A DNA stretch of 64,000 bases from Maribacter flavus (GTDB lineage Bacteria; Bacteroidota; Bacteroidia; Flavobacteriales; Flavobacteriaceae). How positions within the stretch are numbered: position 1 is the stretch's first letter; the number at the start of each line of letters is the position of its first letter. A program made the translations under genes and the position numbers. The DNA is taken from contig NZ_VUOE01000001.1 in assembly GCF_008386635.1 (NCBI RefSeq), forward strand, positions 682,001 through 746,000, written 5' to 3'. Shown piece after piece: positions 28,633 through 37,489 of the stretch. A model generated the notes under the pieces. It made no database searches and had not been told where the DNA came from. It saw only the letters and a program-made list of their open reading frames with translations.

Positions 28633-29649
28633 TCACTTTCTGATTTTTTGTTCCCAATCCCAGGCAGATTTCATGGCCTCGTCCAAAGTATATTGTGATT
28701 TCCACCCCAACACGGAATTGGCCTTGGTAGTATCGGCATAGGCCGTTGTGATATCACCCGGTCTTCTTCCTACGATCTTATAGCTCAATTTTTTGCCTGA
28801 AACTCGTTCAAAACTACCAATAACCTCTAAAACCGAACTTCCTTTTCCCGTACCTACATTAAAGACTTCATAATTAACGGTATTTTTCCCGGCCAACAAG
28901 CGTTCCAAGGCTACGACATGAGCCTTTGCCAAATCAACGACATATATATAATCTCGGATACAGGTTCCGTCCTCCGTGGGATAATCGTCCCCAAAAACTG
29001 AAAGTTCCTTTCTAAGTCCCACGCCCGTTTGGGTAATAAATGGCACCAGATTTTGTGGCACCCCAATGGGCAACTCCCCTATTTCGGCACTGGGATGTGC
29101 TCCCATGGGGTTGAAATAGCGCAACGCAATGGCATTTAAATTAGGGGTTACCTTGCAGGTATCCCTAATGATTTCCTCGCCCATTTGCTTTGTATTACCG
29201 TAAGGTGACTCCGCTTCCTTTACAGGGGCGTTTTCAGTAATGGGCATTGTATCCGCCTGCCCATAAACCGTACAAGATGAACTGAATATAAAACTGGCCT
29301 TTTTCTTTTTACTCAATTCCTTGAGAAGGTAGACCAAGGTGCCAATATTGTTTTCATAATACAACAGAGGTTTTTCAACGCTTTCGCCTACGGCTTTGGA
29401 AGCCGCAAAGTGGATAACTCCCTCCACATCTGGGTAACGTTGAAAGAAGTCCTCGACTTTCTCCCGTTCCTTTAAATCGAATTTCTCAAAGATTGGTTTT
29501 TTTCCTGATATTTTTTCTATACCCTGAAGCACTTTTTCATCGGCATTAGAGCAATCATCAATGATGATGACCTCAAATCCTTTTGCCTGAAGTTCCACAA
29601 CCGTATGGGAACCAATAAATCCTAGACCTCCGGTTACTAGTATTTTCAT
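28633..29649 (-). CDS. galE: UDP-glucose 4-epimerase
   Basis: A 338-residue short-chain dehydrogenase-type epimerase. The NAD motif GGLGFIGSHTVVEL is at the N-terminus, and VIHFAASKAVGESVEKPLLYY and the catalytic SSSCTVYG with Tyr in SPYGNTKQMGEEI follow. The C-terminal region with NVGTGKGSSVLEVI and RRPGDITTAYAD is typical of GalE. It interconverts UDP-glucose and UDP-galactose for surface polysaccharide and galactose metabolism. It is 41 bases downstream of the DegT aminotransferase. Confidence 0.93.
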   Translation of the reverse strand: MKILVTGGLGFIGSHTVVELQAKGFEVIIIDDCSNADEKVLQGIEKISGKKPIFEKFDLKEREKVEDFFQRYPDVEGVIHFAASKAVGESVEKPLLYYENNIGTLVYLLKELSKKKKASFIFSSSCTVYGQADTMPITENAPVKEAESPYGNTKQMGEEIIRDTCKVTPNLNAIALRYFNPMGAHPSAEIGELPIGVPQNLVPFITQTGVGLRKELSVFGDDYPTEDGTCIRDYIYVVDLAKAHVVALERLLAGKNTVNYEVFNVGTGKGSSVLEVIGSFERVSGKKLSYKIVGRRPGDITTAYADTTKANSVLGWKSQYTLDEAMKSAWDWEQKIRK

Positions 29650-29690
29650 AATTTTAGTTTACAAGTGCGAAAAGTACTTTTTGTTTTTGT

Positions 29691-30845
29691 TTAATCGTTC
29701 ATAAACTCGATAACCTTCCCGGTAATAAAGGCGATTTGTTCATCATCCAATTCCGTATGCATCGGCAAGGATATGACCTCATTCACCAATTGGTTGGTCA
29801 CTTTAAAATCGGCCTCGTCATATCTTGCATCCAAATATGCTTTTTGGCGATGTAAGGGAATAGGGTAATAGATTCCACAGGGAATATCGTTTTCCGCCAA
29901 AAACCTTACCAGACCATCACGCTTTCCATTGGTTATCCTTATTGTGTACTGATGGAACACATGGCAATCACAGGTTTCGCAAATACCCTCACAGGAATTG
30001 ACCGTTTTTGGGAGTACAATATCCTTATGGCCTTTTAAAGCCGCATTATATTTCCTGGCGGCTGTTCTACGGGCATTGCAATACCCATTCAACTTTGGGA
30101 GCTTTGCCCGAAGCACAGCGGCCTGAATGGAATCCAGCCTGGAGTTTACCCCAATTACATCGTGATGATAACGCTCGTACATACCGTGGTTTACGATGCC
30201 CCTTAAGGTATGCGCCAAATCGTCATCATTGGTGAAAATGGCCCCACCATCCCCATAGCAGCCTAAATTCTTTGACGGAAAAAAGGAGGTTGCCCCTACG
30301 TGTCCAATGGTTCCTGCCATTTTCCTTGTTCCATCGGCCGACAAATATTTCGCTCCAATGGCTTGTGCGTTATCCTCGATTACGAACAAATTATGTTTTT
30401 CCGCCAAGGCCATGATGGCATCCAAATTGGCACATTGCCCAAAGAGATGCACGGGAACGATTGCCTTGGTTTTTGGAGTAATGGCCCTTTCAACGGCCTT
30501 TATGTCTATATTAAAGGTTTCGGGATCTACATCCACCAAGACCGGCGTAAGTTGCAACAGGGCAATCACCTCTACGGTAGCAGCGAAGGTAAAATCGGCC
30601 GTAATGACCTCATCCCCTGGTTTCAAGCCAAGTCCCATCATGGCTATTTGTAGGGCATCGGTTCCGTTCGCACAAGGAATGACATGCTTCACTCCCAAAT
30701 ACTCCTCCAGTTCCTTTTGAAACGCATGGACTTCCGGACCATTAATAAAGGAAGTGGATTCAAATATCTGGGAAATGGACGCATTGACCTGTTCCTTTAT
30801 TTCCTGATACTGACCGCCAAGGTCTACCATTTGTATCTTTTTCAT
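29691..30845 (-). CDS. DegT/DnrJ/EryC1/StrS-family sugar aminotransferase
   Basis: A 384-residue PLP enzyme. Typical parts are CANGTDALQIAMMGLGLKPGDEV near the N-terminus, VPVHLFGQCANLDAI, VIEDNAQAIGA, and the PLP lysine in SFFPSKNLGCYGDGG, with HQYTIRI further on. Such enzymes aminate keto-sugar nucleotides for lipopolysaccharide or capsule. It carries an extra CEGICETCDC cysteine patch before the HVFHQYT strand, in a region where relatives often lack cysteines. It is first in an operon with galE and divergent from waaA, both fitting cell-envelope synthesis. Confidence 0.92.
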   Translation of the reverse strand: MKKIQMVDLGGQYQEIKEQVNASISQIFESTSFINGPEVHAFQKELEEYLGVKHVIPCANGTDALQIAMMGLGLKPGDEVITADFTFAATVEVIALLQLTPVLVDVDPETFNIDIKAVERAITPKTKAIVPVHLFGQCANLDAIMALAEKHNLFVIEDNAQAIGAKYLSADGTRKMAGTIGHVGATSFFPSKNLGCYGDGGAIFTNDDDLAHTLRGIVNHGMYERYHHDVIGVNSRLDSIQAAVLRAKLPKLNGYCNARRTAARKYNAALKGHKDIVLPKTVNSCEGICETCDCHVFHQYTIRITNGKRDGLVRFLAENDIPCGIYYPIPLHRQKAYLDARYDEADFKVTNQLVNEVISLPMHTELDDEQIAFITGKVIEFMND

Positions 30846-30936
30846 GTTGTGGTATTATATGAAGCAGGGCAAAAATACGAAACGTGCCACAATGATTTTC
30901 TGGAAAGAACCGTAATTTAGTCGCAAACAAATCAAA

Positions 30937-32175
30937 TTGCGCCATCTCTACTCCTTTATAGTCGTACTAACTTGGCAAATCCTAAAATTGGTAGGATTTG
31001 TAAATCCAAAGATTTCAAAATTTGTAAATGGGCGTAAAGAGGTTGTGAAGTCGCTTAAAGTTCAATTCACCAAAAACGATAGAATTATCTGGTTACATGC
31101 GGCCTCCTTGGGGGAGTATGAACAGGGACTGCCTATTTTGGAAGAATTGAAAAAGGAAAAACCCCAGCACAAAATACTACTGACCTTTTTTTCGCCCTCT
31201 GGATACGAAGTGAAAAAGAACTCTTCTCCAGCGGACCTCACCACGTATTTGCCTTTGGACACTCCACGGAACGTGCGCTCATTTTTGGATGCCGCCAGAC
31301 CGGAGATGGCCATTTTTATCAAATACGAAATTTGGCCCAATTATCTTTTTGCCCTGGAAAGTAGGGGAATCCCAATTCTCCTGATTTCTGCTAGGTTCAG
31401 TGCCGATAAAATCTATTTTAAAAACTACGGTAGATTCATGCGAAAGGCCCTTTACAGGTTTTCGCACATTTATGTACAAGACAAACTATCCTTGGAGCTA
31501 CTTGAAGGAATTAACATAAAAAATGTGCGTATTGCGGGGGATACGCGTTTGGACCGTGTATCCAAAATCTTGAAAAGGGACAATACCTTGGAAATTATTG
31601 AGAATTTCTGCGGACAAAATAAATGCCTTGTTGCGGGCAGTACATGGCCCGATGATGAACGGATACTGACAAACTACATCAACCATGCACCAAAGGACCT
31701 AAAATTCATAATCGCGCCCCATACTATAAAAAAAGGCCCTATTAACCAGCTCTTTAAATCCATTCAAAAAAAGGCCGAACTATATTCCAGTATTTCACAA
31801 AAAACCAAAGATGACACGCAGGTATTGATTATAGATTCCATAGGTGTATTGACAAAAATTTATAGCTATGCAACAGTGGCCTTCGTGGGGGGTGGATTTG
31901 CCACTGGCCTTCACAATACCTTGGAACCTGCCGTTTTTGGGATTCCTGTAATTATCGGCCCTAATTATAAGGGTTTTTTGGAAGCAGAGGATTTGGTGAA
32001 ACTGGGAGGTATACTTCCCATTAAGGATGAAAAAGGATTTAAAAGTGTTGCGGACAAATTGCTTCAGGATGCAATAACCTCCCAAAAAATAGGACAGATA
32101 AATTCACAATATATCTTAAATAATAAAGGGGCTAGCGTCCAAATCATGGAAGGAATCCGTACATATTTAAAGTAA
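30937..32175 (+). CDS. waaA: 3-deoxy-D-manno-octulosonic acid (Kdo) transferase
   Basis: A 412-residue GT30 glycosyltransferase that adds Kdo to lipid A at the inner membrane. A hydrophobic N-terminal anchor (YSFIVVLTWQILKLVGFV) precedes the catalytic LHAASLGEYEQGLPILEEL, where the glutamate is the expected base. Later motifs are FIKYEIWPNYL, SARFSADKIYFK, AGSTWPDDERIL and the donor-site FVGGGFATGLHNTLEPAVFGIPVI. The start is TTG at 30937; no in-frame ATG precedes the anchor. A small lipoprotein gene follows 17 bases later. Confidence 0.95.
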   Translation: MRHLYSFIVVLTWQILKLVGFVNPKISKFVNGRKEVVKSLKVQFTKNDRIIWLHAASLGEYEQGLPILEELKKEKPQHKILLTFFSPSGYEVKKNSSPADLTTYLPLDTPRNVRSFLDAARPEMAIFIKYEIWPNYLFALESRGIPILLISARFSADKIYFKNYGRFMRKALYRFSHIYVQDKLSLELLEGINIKNVRIAGDTRLDRVSKILKRDNTLEIIENFCGQNKCLVAGSTWPDDERILTNYINHAPKDLKFIIAPHTIKKGPINQLFKSIQKKAELYSSISQKTKDDTQVLIIDSIGVLTKIYSYATVAFVGGGFATGLHNTLEPAVFGIPVIIGPNYKGFLEAEDLVKLGGILPIKDEKGFKSVADKLLQDAITSQKIGQINSQYILNNKGASVQIMEGIRTYLK

Positions 32176-32192
32176 TCAAAGTCATAGAACAG

Positions 32193-32444
32193 ATGAAATG
32201 CCCCAAAATCATCTATCCTTTACTCCTTCTCATCCCCTTTATTTTTAGCTCTTGTTGGGATTCCTTTGTGAATTCGAGGGATAACAAGAATAGGGAAGCC
32301 CCTCAGGAAATGGACTCTATAAGAATTGATTCCAGTTCTTTAAAAACCCGACCTCCTGAAAAACAAATCAAGCCCAAACGGAACAAAGCTTTGGACACAT
32401 TAAAACCTGGAATTGCCATGATACATCTGCTTACCAAAGATTGA
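32193..32444 (+). CDS. Small lipoprotein, 83 residues
   Basis: A signal peptide with lipobox FIFSSC (Cys21), followed by a charged, probably disordered tail rich in Arg, Lys, Ser and Pro (RPPEKQIKPKRNKALDTLKP). It begins 17 bases after waaA and is likely co-transcribed. No family is recognised. An outer-membrane or periplasmic anchor role can only be guessed. Confidence 0.6.
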   Translation: MKCPKIIYPLLLLIPFIFSSCWDSFVNSRDNKNREAPQEMDSIRIDSSSLKTRPPEKQIKPKRNKALDTLKPGIAMIHLLTKD

Positions 32445-32669
32445 ATTTTGAATTGAAGGCATGGCAGTGTTATAGTTTTTTAAAGAGCATTTTCCTCCCT
32501 TAATCGAATTAAGCCCCTGTTTTTCAGAAACTTTGTTTTAAAATCGGTATATTGAGAAGACTTTCAGAGTAAAGTAACTAAGAGATTATATTAAAACTAA
32601 ATTTATACAACCGCCGTGAAGTTGGCTTGTATGAATCTCGATTATCGAGAAAAGAACGCTAATAAGAAT

Positions 32670-32801
32670 ATGGAACAGGAACTATCTTTTGGGGTGAAAC
32701 TCCTCAATGGTTTTTTAAAATTTATGATTGCCTGCCTGATAGGAATTTTGGTGGCCATTCCAATAGCTCTAATTTTGGATTGGTTGGGCATTATCGATTA
32801 G
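32670..32801 (+). CDS. Tiny single-pass membrane protein, 43 residues
   Basis: An ATG at 32670 opens MEQELSFGVKLLNGF, followed by one hydrophobic helix (about 18-40) and ending LGIID. Longer in-frame starts (32616, 32631) would add up to 18 polar residues. A terminator hairpin lies 23 bases after the stop. It resembles the 40-residue protein at 33033-33155 in size and layout (LSF near the start, one helix, a LGLI/LGII end). Real but uncharacterised is the best reading. Confidence 0.5.
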   Translation: MEQELSFGVKLLNGFLKFMIACLIGILVAIPIALILDWLGIID

Positions 32802-32823
32802 TAATTACAGTAAATGTAAATTT

Positions 32824-32857
32824 GGGATGCGCACCGTGATGGGGCCCATCCTTTTTT
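32824..32857 (+). terminator. Terminator after the 43-residue protein gene
   Basis: GATGGG/CCCATC (38-50 of the 32800 block), within a longer GGATG/CATCC pairing, is followed by six T. Confidence 0.6.
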
Positions 32858-33032
32858 GTTTATAACATCGGCGAAACGTTCGAGATTATCGACAAAAGGC
32901 CTAATTTTCAAGATGTCCAACTACAAAATTTATGTCTTACACAACGCTAAACCACTGTTAGACAACAACAAATACAATTAAAGATTTAATTATGCGTACT
33001 TTATTGTAAATAACTTTAAAGTAGGTAATGTT

Positions 33033-33155
33033 ATGAACAATTTATCATTTAAAACTGGGGTTGACGCTTACTTGTCAATTCTGATTATTGCGATGAACGC
33101 TTTTTTGGCAGTAGTTGCAGTAGGATCCTTATTGGCCTTGTTTGGCCTAATTTAA
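33033..33155 (+). CDS. Tiny single-pass membrane protein, 40 residues
   Basis: An ATG at 33033 encodes 40 residues: a short polar start (MNNLSFKTGVDAYL) and one long hydrophobic helix ending FGLI. A strong terminator begins 48 bases after the stop, which supports a transcribed unit. It is similar in layout to the 43-residue protein upstream. No known family; a small membrane regulator or a hydrophobic toxin-like peptide are both possible, without direct evidence. Confidence 0.45.
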   Translation: MNNLSFKTGVDAYLSILIIAMNAFLAVVAVGSLLALFGLI

Positions 33156-33202
33156 ACCGTTAAATCCTTCAATTATAGATTAAAATCTACAATCTCTAAT
33201 TC

Positions 33203-33226
33203 ACCCTCCTTATGGAGGGTTTTTTT
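33203..33226 (+). terminator. Strong terminator after the 40-residue protein gene
   Basis: The stem ACCCTCC/GGAGGGT with loop TTAT is followed by seven T. Confidence 0.88.
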
Positions 33227-33344
33227 ATGTTCTTCTATTACATTATTCAGAGTACAAAGCCCTTGATCTCTCAATTATCTAACTTTTAAATAATTACAGA
33301 AAATCAAATGAGTTTAATAATATAGGGCAAAACAGAAATAGTAT

Positions 33345-35228
33345 TTGACCAGTAAATTTAATATTTTAGAGTTCTCTAAGATAGATAATGACGGTTTGAA
33401 CAGAAGCTCCAAAATATTCGTTATTGTTTTCATTACAATACACGCATCAGTATTTTCCCAAAAACAAAGAATAGACAGTATTACGGGGTATTTTACTCGA
33501 ATTGAAAAATTGGTTTCCGAAACAAAAAATCAAAATAAATATAAGGAAATCAATACATTAACAGCGATGAAGGACAATGCTTTTGGCAAGGAAAAAGCCG
33601 ATATCCTTCTTCAATTATGTCACCTCTATAAATACCGTAACATTGAAATCTCAAACAACTATAACCAAGAAGCACTGGCCGTATCAGAGCAATTGAATTA
33701 TCAACATGGAATTTATAAGGCCAAATACAATATGGCCTATCTCATGTTTGTCCAAGGAAATTTCAATCGTTCCATGGAAGTCATCAATGGATTACAAAAA
33801 GTAATCAATTATAGCAGATATCCACAAACGTACGCTGAATTTGAAAACCTAAAAGCCGACATATATACCGAAAGAGGGGAATATGATAAGGCTTTGGAAA
33901 CAGGACTGAAACTCTTAGATATAGCCGAAACTACCAAAAATAAATTCATCTTATCCAAAGCCCATGCAGCTTTGTCCCATTATTATCTCCGTTTGGAAAA
34001 CTATCAAAAAGCTTTGGAGCACTGTTTGAAAGGACTAGATTATATTATTGAACAGAAGGACACCCACTACATTTTTCAAAAAGTAGATGAAATAGCAAGA
34101 ATGTGCGCAAAACTCGGGAATAAAGAAGCTGCCCTAAAGGCTTACGACTTTTATTTAAAATTGGAAAAAAATCTCTACTCCCCAGGCAGTTATATTCAAA
34201 GCGTGGTCTACATGAACATGGCAGACATTTACCTTTCAACTGGGGAGTACGAACGATCTAAAAACTACCTGGAACAAGCAATAACTATGGTGAACGCCAA
34301 CAACTATAGATTCAGACTACCTAGAGCACTGATGATACAGGCGGAGCTATTTCTTAAAACGAAGGATACAATCAGCGCCATTCTCACCTATGAAAAGAGT
34401 GTGGATGCTGCAGAAAACATAAATGCTTTCGATGTTATAAAATCCAATAGCTTGGTTCTAATGGATTTATATGATAAAGTAGGTGAACCGGATAAAGTAA
34501 TTGAGAATAAGACAATGTATGATGCCATTCGAGACTCTTTATTCAACAATGAAAAGGAGCAACGCATCGTTATTTTAGAAGCTAGAAGGAAGATAAAGGA
34601 AGCTGGCTTAAAGCAGCAGGCATTGGAATTAGAGAACATGTCACAAAGAGCTGAATTAACCGCCATTATAACAGCTTTGGTCTTAATTCTGGTATTTGGT
34701 TTGTTCGTCGTTATCGTCTACGTTAAATTCAAGGAAAAAAACAAGGTAATTTACAGACGAACAATTGAAAATCTTGAGGCGCAATTAAGAACAGAAAATA
34801 AAAAGATTCCCACTAAACTTGCAGAGATAAAAAACGACGATAAAACTGTTACAACTATAGACGATAACATAAAAGAAATAATACTAAAAAGATTAAAAAA
34901 ACTGGAAGAAGAGCTTTTCTTTATAGAATCTGATTGTAATCTACATCAATTGTCTGAAAAGCTCAAGACAAATCCCAAATACTTATCTCAAGTAATCAAT
35001 ATTGAAAAAGGCTCTAACTTCAACAATTACATAAATGAACTTAGGATTAATCATCTCCTAACAAAACTCTTACAGGACGAAGAATTTCGTAACAGAAAAC
35101 TTAGTTATATAGCAGCCTCAGTAGGTTATAATAATCTTAACACCTTTAATTCAGCCTTTAAAAAGAGACAGGGCATATTACCGTCGTTTTTCATAAAACA
35201 GTTAAACGAAGAAACACAAAAAGGTTAA
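33345..35228 (+). CDS. TPR sensor regulator with TM helix and AraC-type DNA-binding domain
   Basis: A 627-residue membrane-bound transcription factor. A signal-anchor lies at 23-40. TPR-like helical repeats fill about 60-430 (for example KADIYTERGEYDKALETGLKLLDIA and YLRLENYQKALEHCLKGLDYI, shown in part). A TM helix follows at about 436-460 (ITALVLILVFGLFVVIVYV), then a cytosolic linker and an AraC-type HTH domain (about 515-620, with LSEKLKTNPKYLSQVIN and LSYIAASVGYNNLNTFNSAF). The start is TTG at 33345 or TTG at 33396; the latter gives a neater signal peptide. It probably controls the neighbouring susC/susD genes (inference from position). Confidence 0.9.
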   Translation: MTSKFNILEFSKIDNDGLNRSSKIFVIVFITIHASVFSQKQRIDSITGYFTRIEKLVSETKNQNKYKEINTLTAMKDNAFGKEKADILLQLCHLYKYRNIEISNNYNQEALAVSEQLNYQHGIYKAKYNMAYLMFVQGNFNRSMEVINGLQKVINYSRYPQTYAEFENLKADIYTERGEYDKALETGLKLLDIAETTKNKFILSKAHAALSHYYLRLENYQKALEHCLKGLDYIIEQKDTHYIFQKVDEIARMCAKLGNKEAALKAYDFYLKLEKNLYSPGSYIQSVVYMNMADIYLSTGEYERSKNYLEQAITMVNANNYRFRLPRALMIQAELFLKTKDTISAILTYEKSVDAAENINAFDVIKSNSLVLMDLYDKVGEPDKVIENKTMYDAIRDSLFNNEKEQRIVILEARRKIKEAGLKQQALELENMSQRAELTAIITALVLILVFGLFVVIVYVKFKEKNKVIYRRTIENLEAQLRTENKKIPTKLAEIKNDDKTVTTIDDNIKEIILKRLKKLEEELFFIESDCNLHQLSEKLKTNPKYLSQVINIEKGSNFNNYINELRINHLLTKLLQDEEFRNRKLSYIAASVGYNNLNTFNSAFKKRQGILPSFFIKQLNEETQKG

Positions 35229-35244
35229 GACAATTTTAAAAAAG

Positions 35245-35278
35245 AAAAAGGTAGTACGGGAACCAGTACTACCTTTTT
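35245..35278 (+). terminator. Terminator of the TPR-AraC regulator gene
   Basis: A perfect 13-bp stem, core AAAAAGGTAGTAC/GTACTACCTTTTT with an eight-base loop, lies 17 bases after the stop; its 3' arm ends in five T. Confidence 0.88.
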
Positions 35279-35649
35279 GAAATTAAAAAAACTAACTCTA
35301 ACATTTTTGTAGCCCTAAACTACATATACAATTTACGTTAAAAACCAGTCACTTAACTTGAAAATAGAGGGCAATTCTGTAAAATTCATGAATTTTAGAA
35401 AGAGAAAAGAATTATTAAAGGAACGACCAAAATAATAGTCAATTGGCATAGCATAAAACGCTTTTCCTATGTATAAACGAGAGTTTTAAAGAATCATTCT
35501 TTAATGGTATCTTTCAGATAGAAACTTATTCTCTTTAATAGTCGATAAAATTGGATATCCGTTCCATGAAATATCCAGAAATCAATCAAACAGATAGTTA
35601 AGGACAATTTTAATACCTACGCTTATTAATACTGTAATCCAAAACTAGA
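35279..35649. other. Intergenic region between regulator and susD, two palindromes
   Basis: No coding region is supported. It contains the 16-base palindrome AAAATTCATGAATTTT (35380-35395), which recurs upstream of susC, and a 9-1-9 inverted repeat TTAAAGAAT/ATTCTTTAA (35486-35504). Confidence 0.55.
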
Positions 35650-35683
35650 AAAATGCCCGAGGAAATGTTTCTTCGGGCATTTT
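35650..35683 (-). terminator. Terminator of the susC-susD operon
   Basis: AAATGCCCGA pairs with TCGGGCATTT (35671-35683 side). On the minus strand it is followed by TTTTTCTAG, 27 bases after the susD stop. Confidence 0.85.
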
Positions 35684-35709
35684 AAACAATTAACTTAAAA
35701 AAATACTTT

Positions 35710-37464
35710 CTAATATGCTGGATCTTGGGTCAATGTTGGCTGCCCATCCAATGCGGAACGATCTATAGCTTCCAAGGGTATTGGAAAGAACTCATGCTTT
35801 CCAGCGGTAAAAGAACGACCTTGCAGGTAGGCACGATGTTGTGACTCACTTGCAATGTAAGCGTTCAAAACCTCGGCTGAGACTCCCCATCGTTGAAGGT
35901 CAAAAAATCTATGACCCTCCATTGCGAACTCCAGTCTCGTCTCAAAACGTACTGCCTGTCGGGCCAAATCTTGATCGGTCCAAGGGTCGTCATAGGTTGC
36001 AATATCGTAATTGGCGGCCGGCGTACCTTCTTCAATGGTAAAATCGTTTCTTTCTACACCTTGAATGGCATTAGGTACGAAACCTTCCGGATTAGCAGCC
36101 CTACTCCTTATAGCATTTACCAATTCTCTCGCCCTCTCTAAGTTACCTAATTCAACTTCTGCTTCAGCTAGCCACAAATAAATCATGCTCAACCTCATGA
36201 TGCGATAGTTATTGGCAGAAAGGTTTTGCCAGCCACCTTGACCGAATGCCTCGGGCTCCGCAACATGTTTCATGGAAAACCATGGGCCCGCATAGGAAAG
36301 ATCACGTACAAAATCGGTTTGATAGATTTTAAAGCCTTTATAAAGAATCCCTGGCCTTCCAACAGTATGGTCGACTCTTGGGTCTAATGTAGTGGTCACT
36401 ACTGAGGAACCATCGGCATTAGTATCTGGTGAAACATCTGTATCATCAAATGTTTCCAATAATGGCAAGCCATTCTCGGTTTGGTAGGCATTGACCAAGT
36501 TTTGTGATACTTGATAGAAACCGCAACAACCCCATGGGTCTGTATATGGGTGCGCCAGACCAATGCCCCTATTAGCAGCATCACCAGTAGCACTATTTAT
36601 AGCATATTGAACTTCAAAGATAGATTCTGCATTGTTTCGTGTGGCCACCAAAAAGTTGTCTTCAAATTTATCCACCAACTGAAATGGCCCATTATCAATG
36701 ATATCATCCAGAATTATTTTCGCTTCACCCAATTTAGCAGTGTTTGCAACACCATTGTCATCCCATCCCTGATACATTTTTGCTTTTGCCAAAAATGCCT
36801 TAGCAGCCCAACTAGTTGGCCTACCTACATCACCTTGTGTATCCGGCAATACGGCAGCAGCCGCTTCAAAATCGGCCTCAATTAATGGCCATATTTCACG
36901 ATCATTAGGAATCTTGGTGCTTTCTAAATCGTTAAGGACGAAGTTTTCCTCACTGATGTAAACGGGCATACGCCACATTTTTCTTGCCTCAAAATGAAAG
37001 AGTCCCCTTAAAAACCTTGCTTCTGCAACAATTTGTGCTCTTCTTTCATCTGTTATTCCTTCTTCAACAAGTGCCAATGTATTGATTACATTATTGGCTC
37101 CAGCAACTCCTTTATAAAGTCCTCTCCATTTATCTCGAATATGCACATTGAAGGCTTGAAAATCGTAAGCCTCAATAAAGGACTGTTCCGGCTGGTCACC
37201 GGCGTCAGTACCTTTCAAAGCGTCATCTGAGGCAATGTTGAAAACCCAATTATGAATATCATTGTGCCAGGTCTGACCAGTAAGTCCACCGCCTGGAACC
37301 ATTGTGTATGTAGCAATTAAAAGACCCTCAACCCCTTCTGGAGTCGCAACATCACCTTCACTGAACCGACCCTCCGGTTCCCTGTTCAAATAATCGTCAC
37401 TACAGCCTGTCGCTATTACCAGGAAGGCTATGACGGCCCTAAGAATAAAATTTCTCTTTTTCAT
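35710..37464 (-). CDS. susD: SusD/RagB-family nutrient-binding outer-membrane lipoprotein
   Basis: 584 residues from the ATG at 37464 (MKKRNFILRAVIAFL), which gives lipobox IATGC (Cys21). An in-frame ATG at 37482 would add six residues. SusD hallmarks are CSDDYLNREPEG, the N-terminal TPR-like helices (WRGLYKGVAGANNVIN, ARFLRGLFHFEARKMW), YRIMRLSMIYLWLAEAEVELGN, and a C-terminal RFETRLEFAMEGHRFFDLQRWG. SusD caps the SusC barrel and binds oligosaccharides on the cell surface. It follows susC by about 25 bases. The glycan is unknown; the adjacent sulfatase might hint at a sulfated one. Confidence 0.95.
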   Translation of the reverse strand: MKKRNFILRAVIAFLVIATGCSDDYLNREPEGRFSEGDVATPEGVEGLLIATYTMVPGGGLTGQTWHNDIHNWVFNIASDDALKGTDAGDQPEQSFIEAYDFQAFNVHIRDKWRGLYKGVAGANNVINTLALVEEGITDERRAQIVAEARFLRGLFHFEARKMWRMPVYISEENFVLNDLESTKIPNDREIWPLIEADFEAAAAVLPDTQGDVGRPTSWAAKAFLAKAKMYQGWDDNGVANTAKLGEAKIILDDIIDNGPFQLVDKFEDNFLVATRNNAESIFEVQYAINSATGDAANRGIGLAHPYTDPWGCCGFYQVSQNLVNAYQTENGLPLLETFDDTDVSPDTNADGSSVVTTTLDPRVDHTVGRPGILYKGFKIYQTDFVRDLSYAGPWFSMKHVAEPEAFGQGGWQNLSANNYRIMRLSMIYLWLAEAEVELGNLERARELVNAIRSRAANPEGFVPNAIQGVERNDFTIEEGTPAANYDIATYDDPWTDQDLARQAVRFETRLEFAMEGHRFFDLQRWGVSAEVLNAYIASESQHRAYLQGRSFTAGKHEFFPIPLEAIDRSALDGQPTLTQDPAY

Positions 37465-37489
37465 ATTAATTATATCTAACATAATTTTT

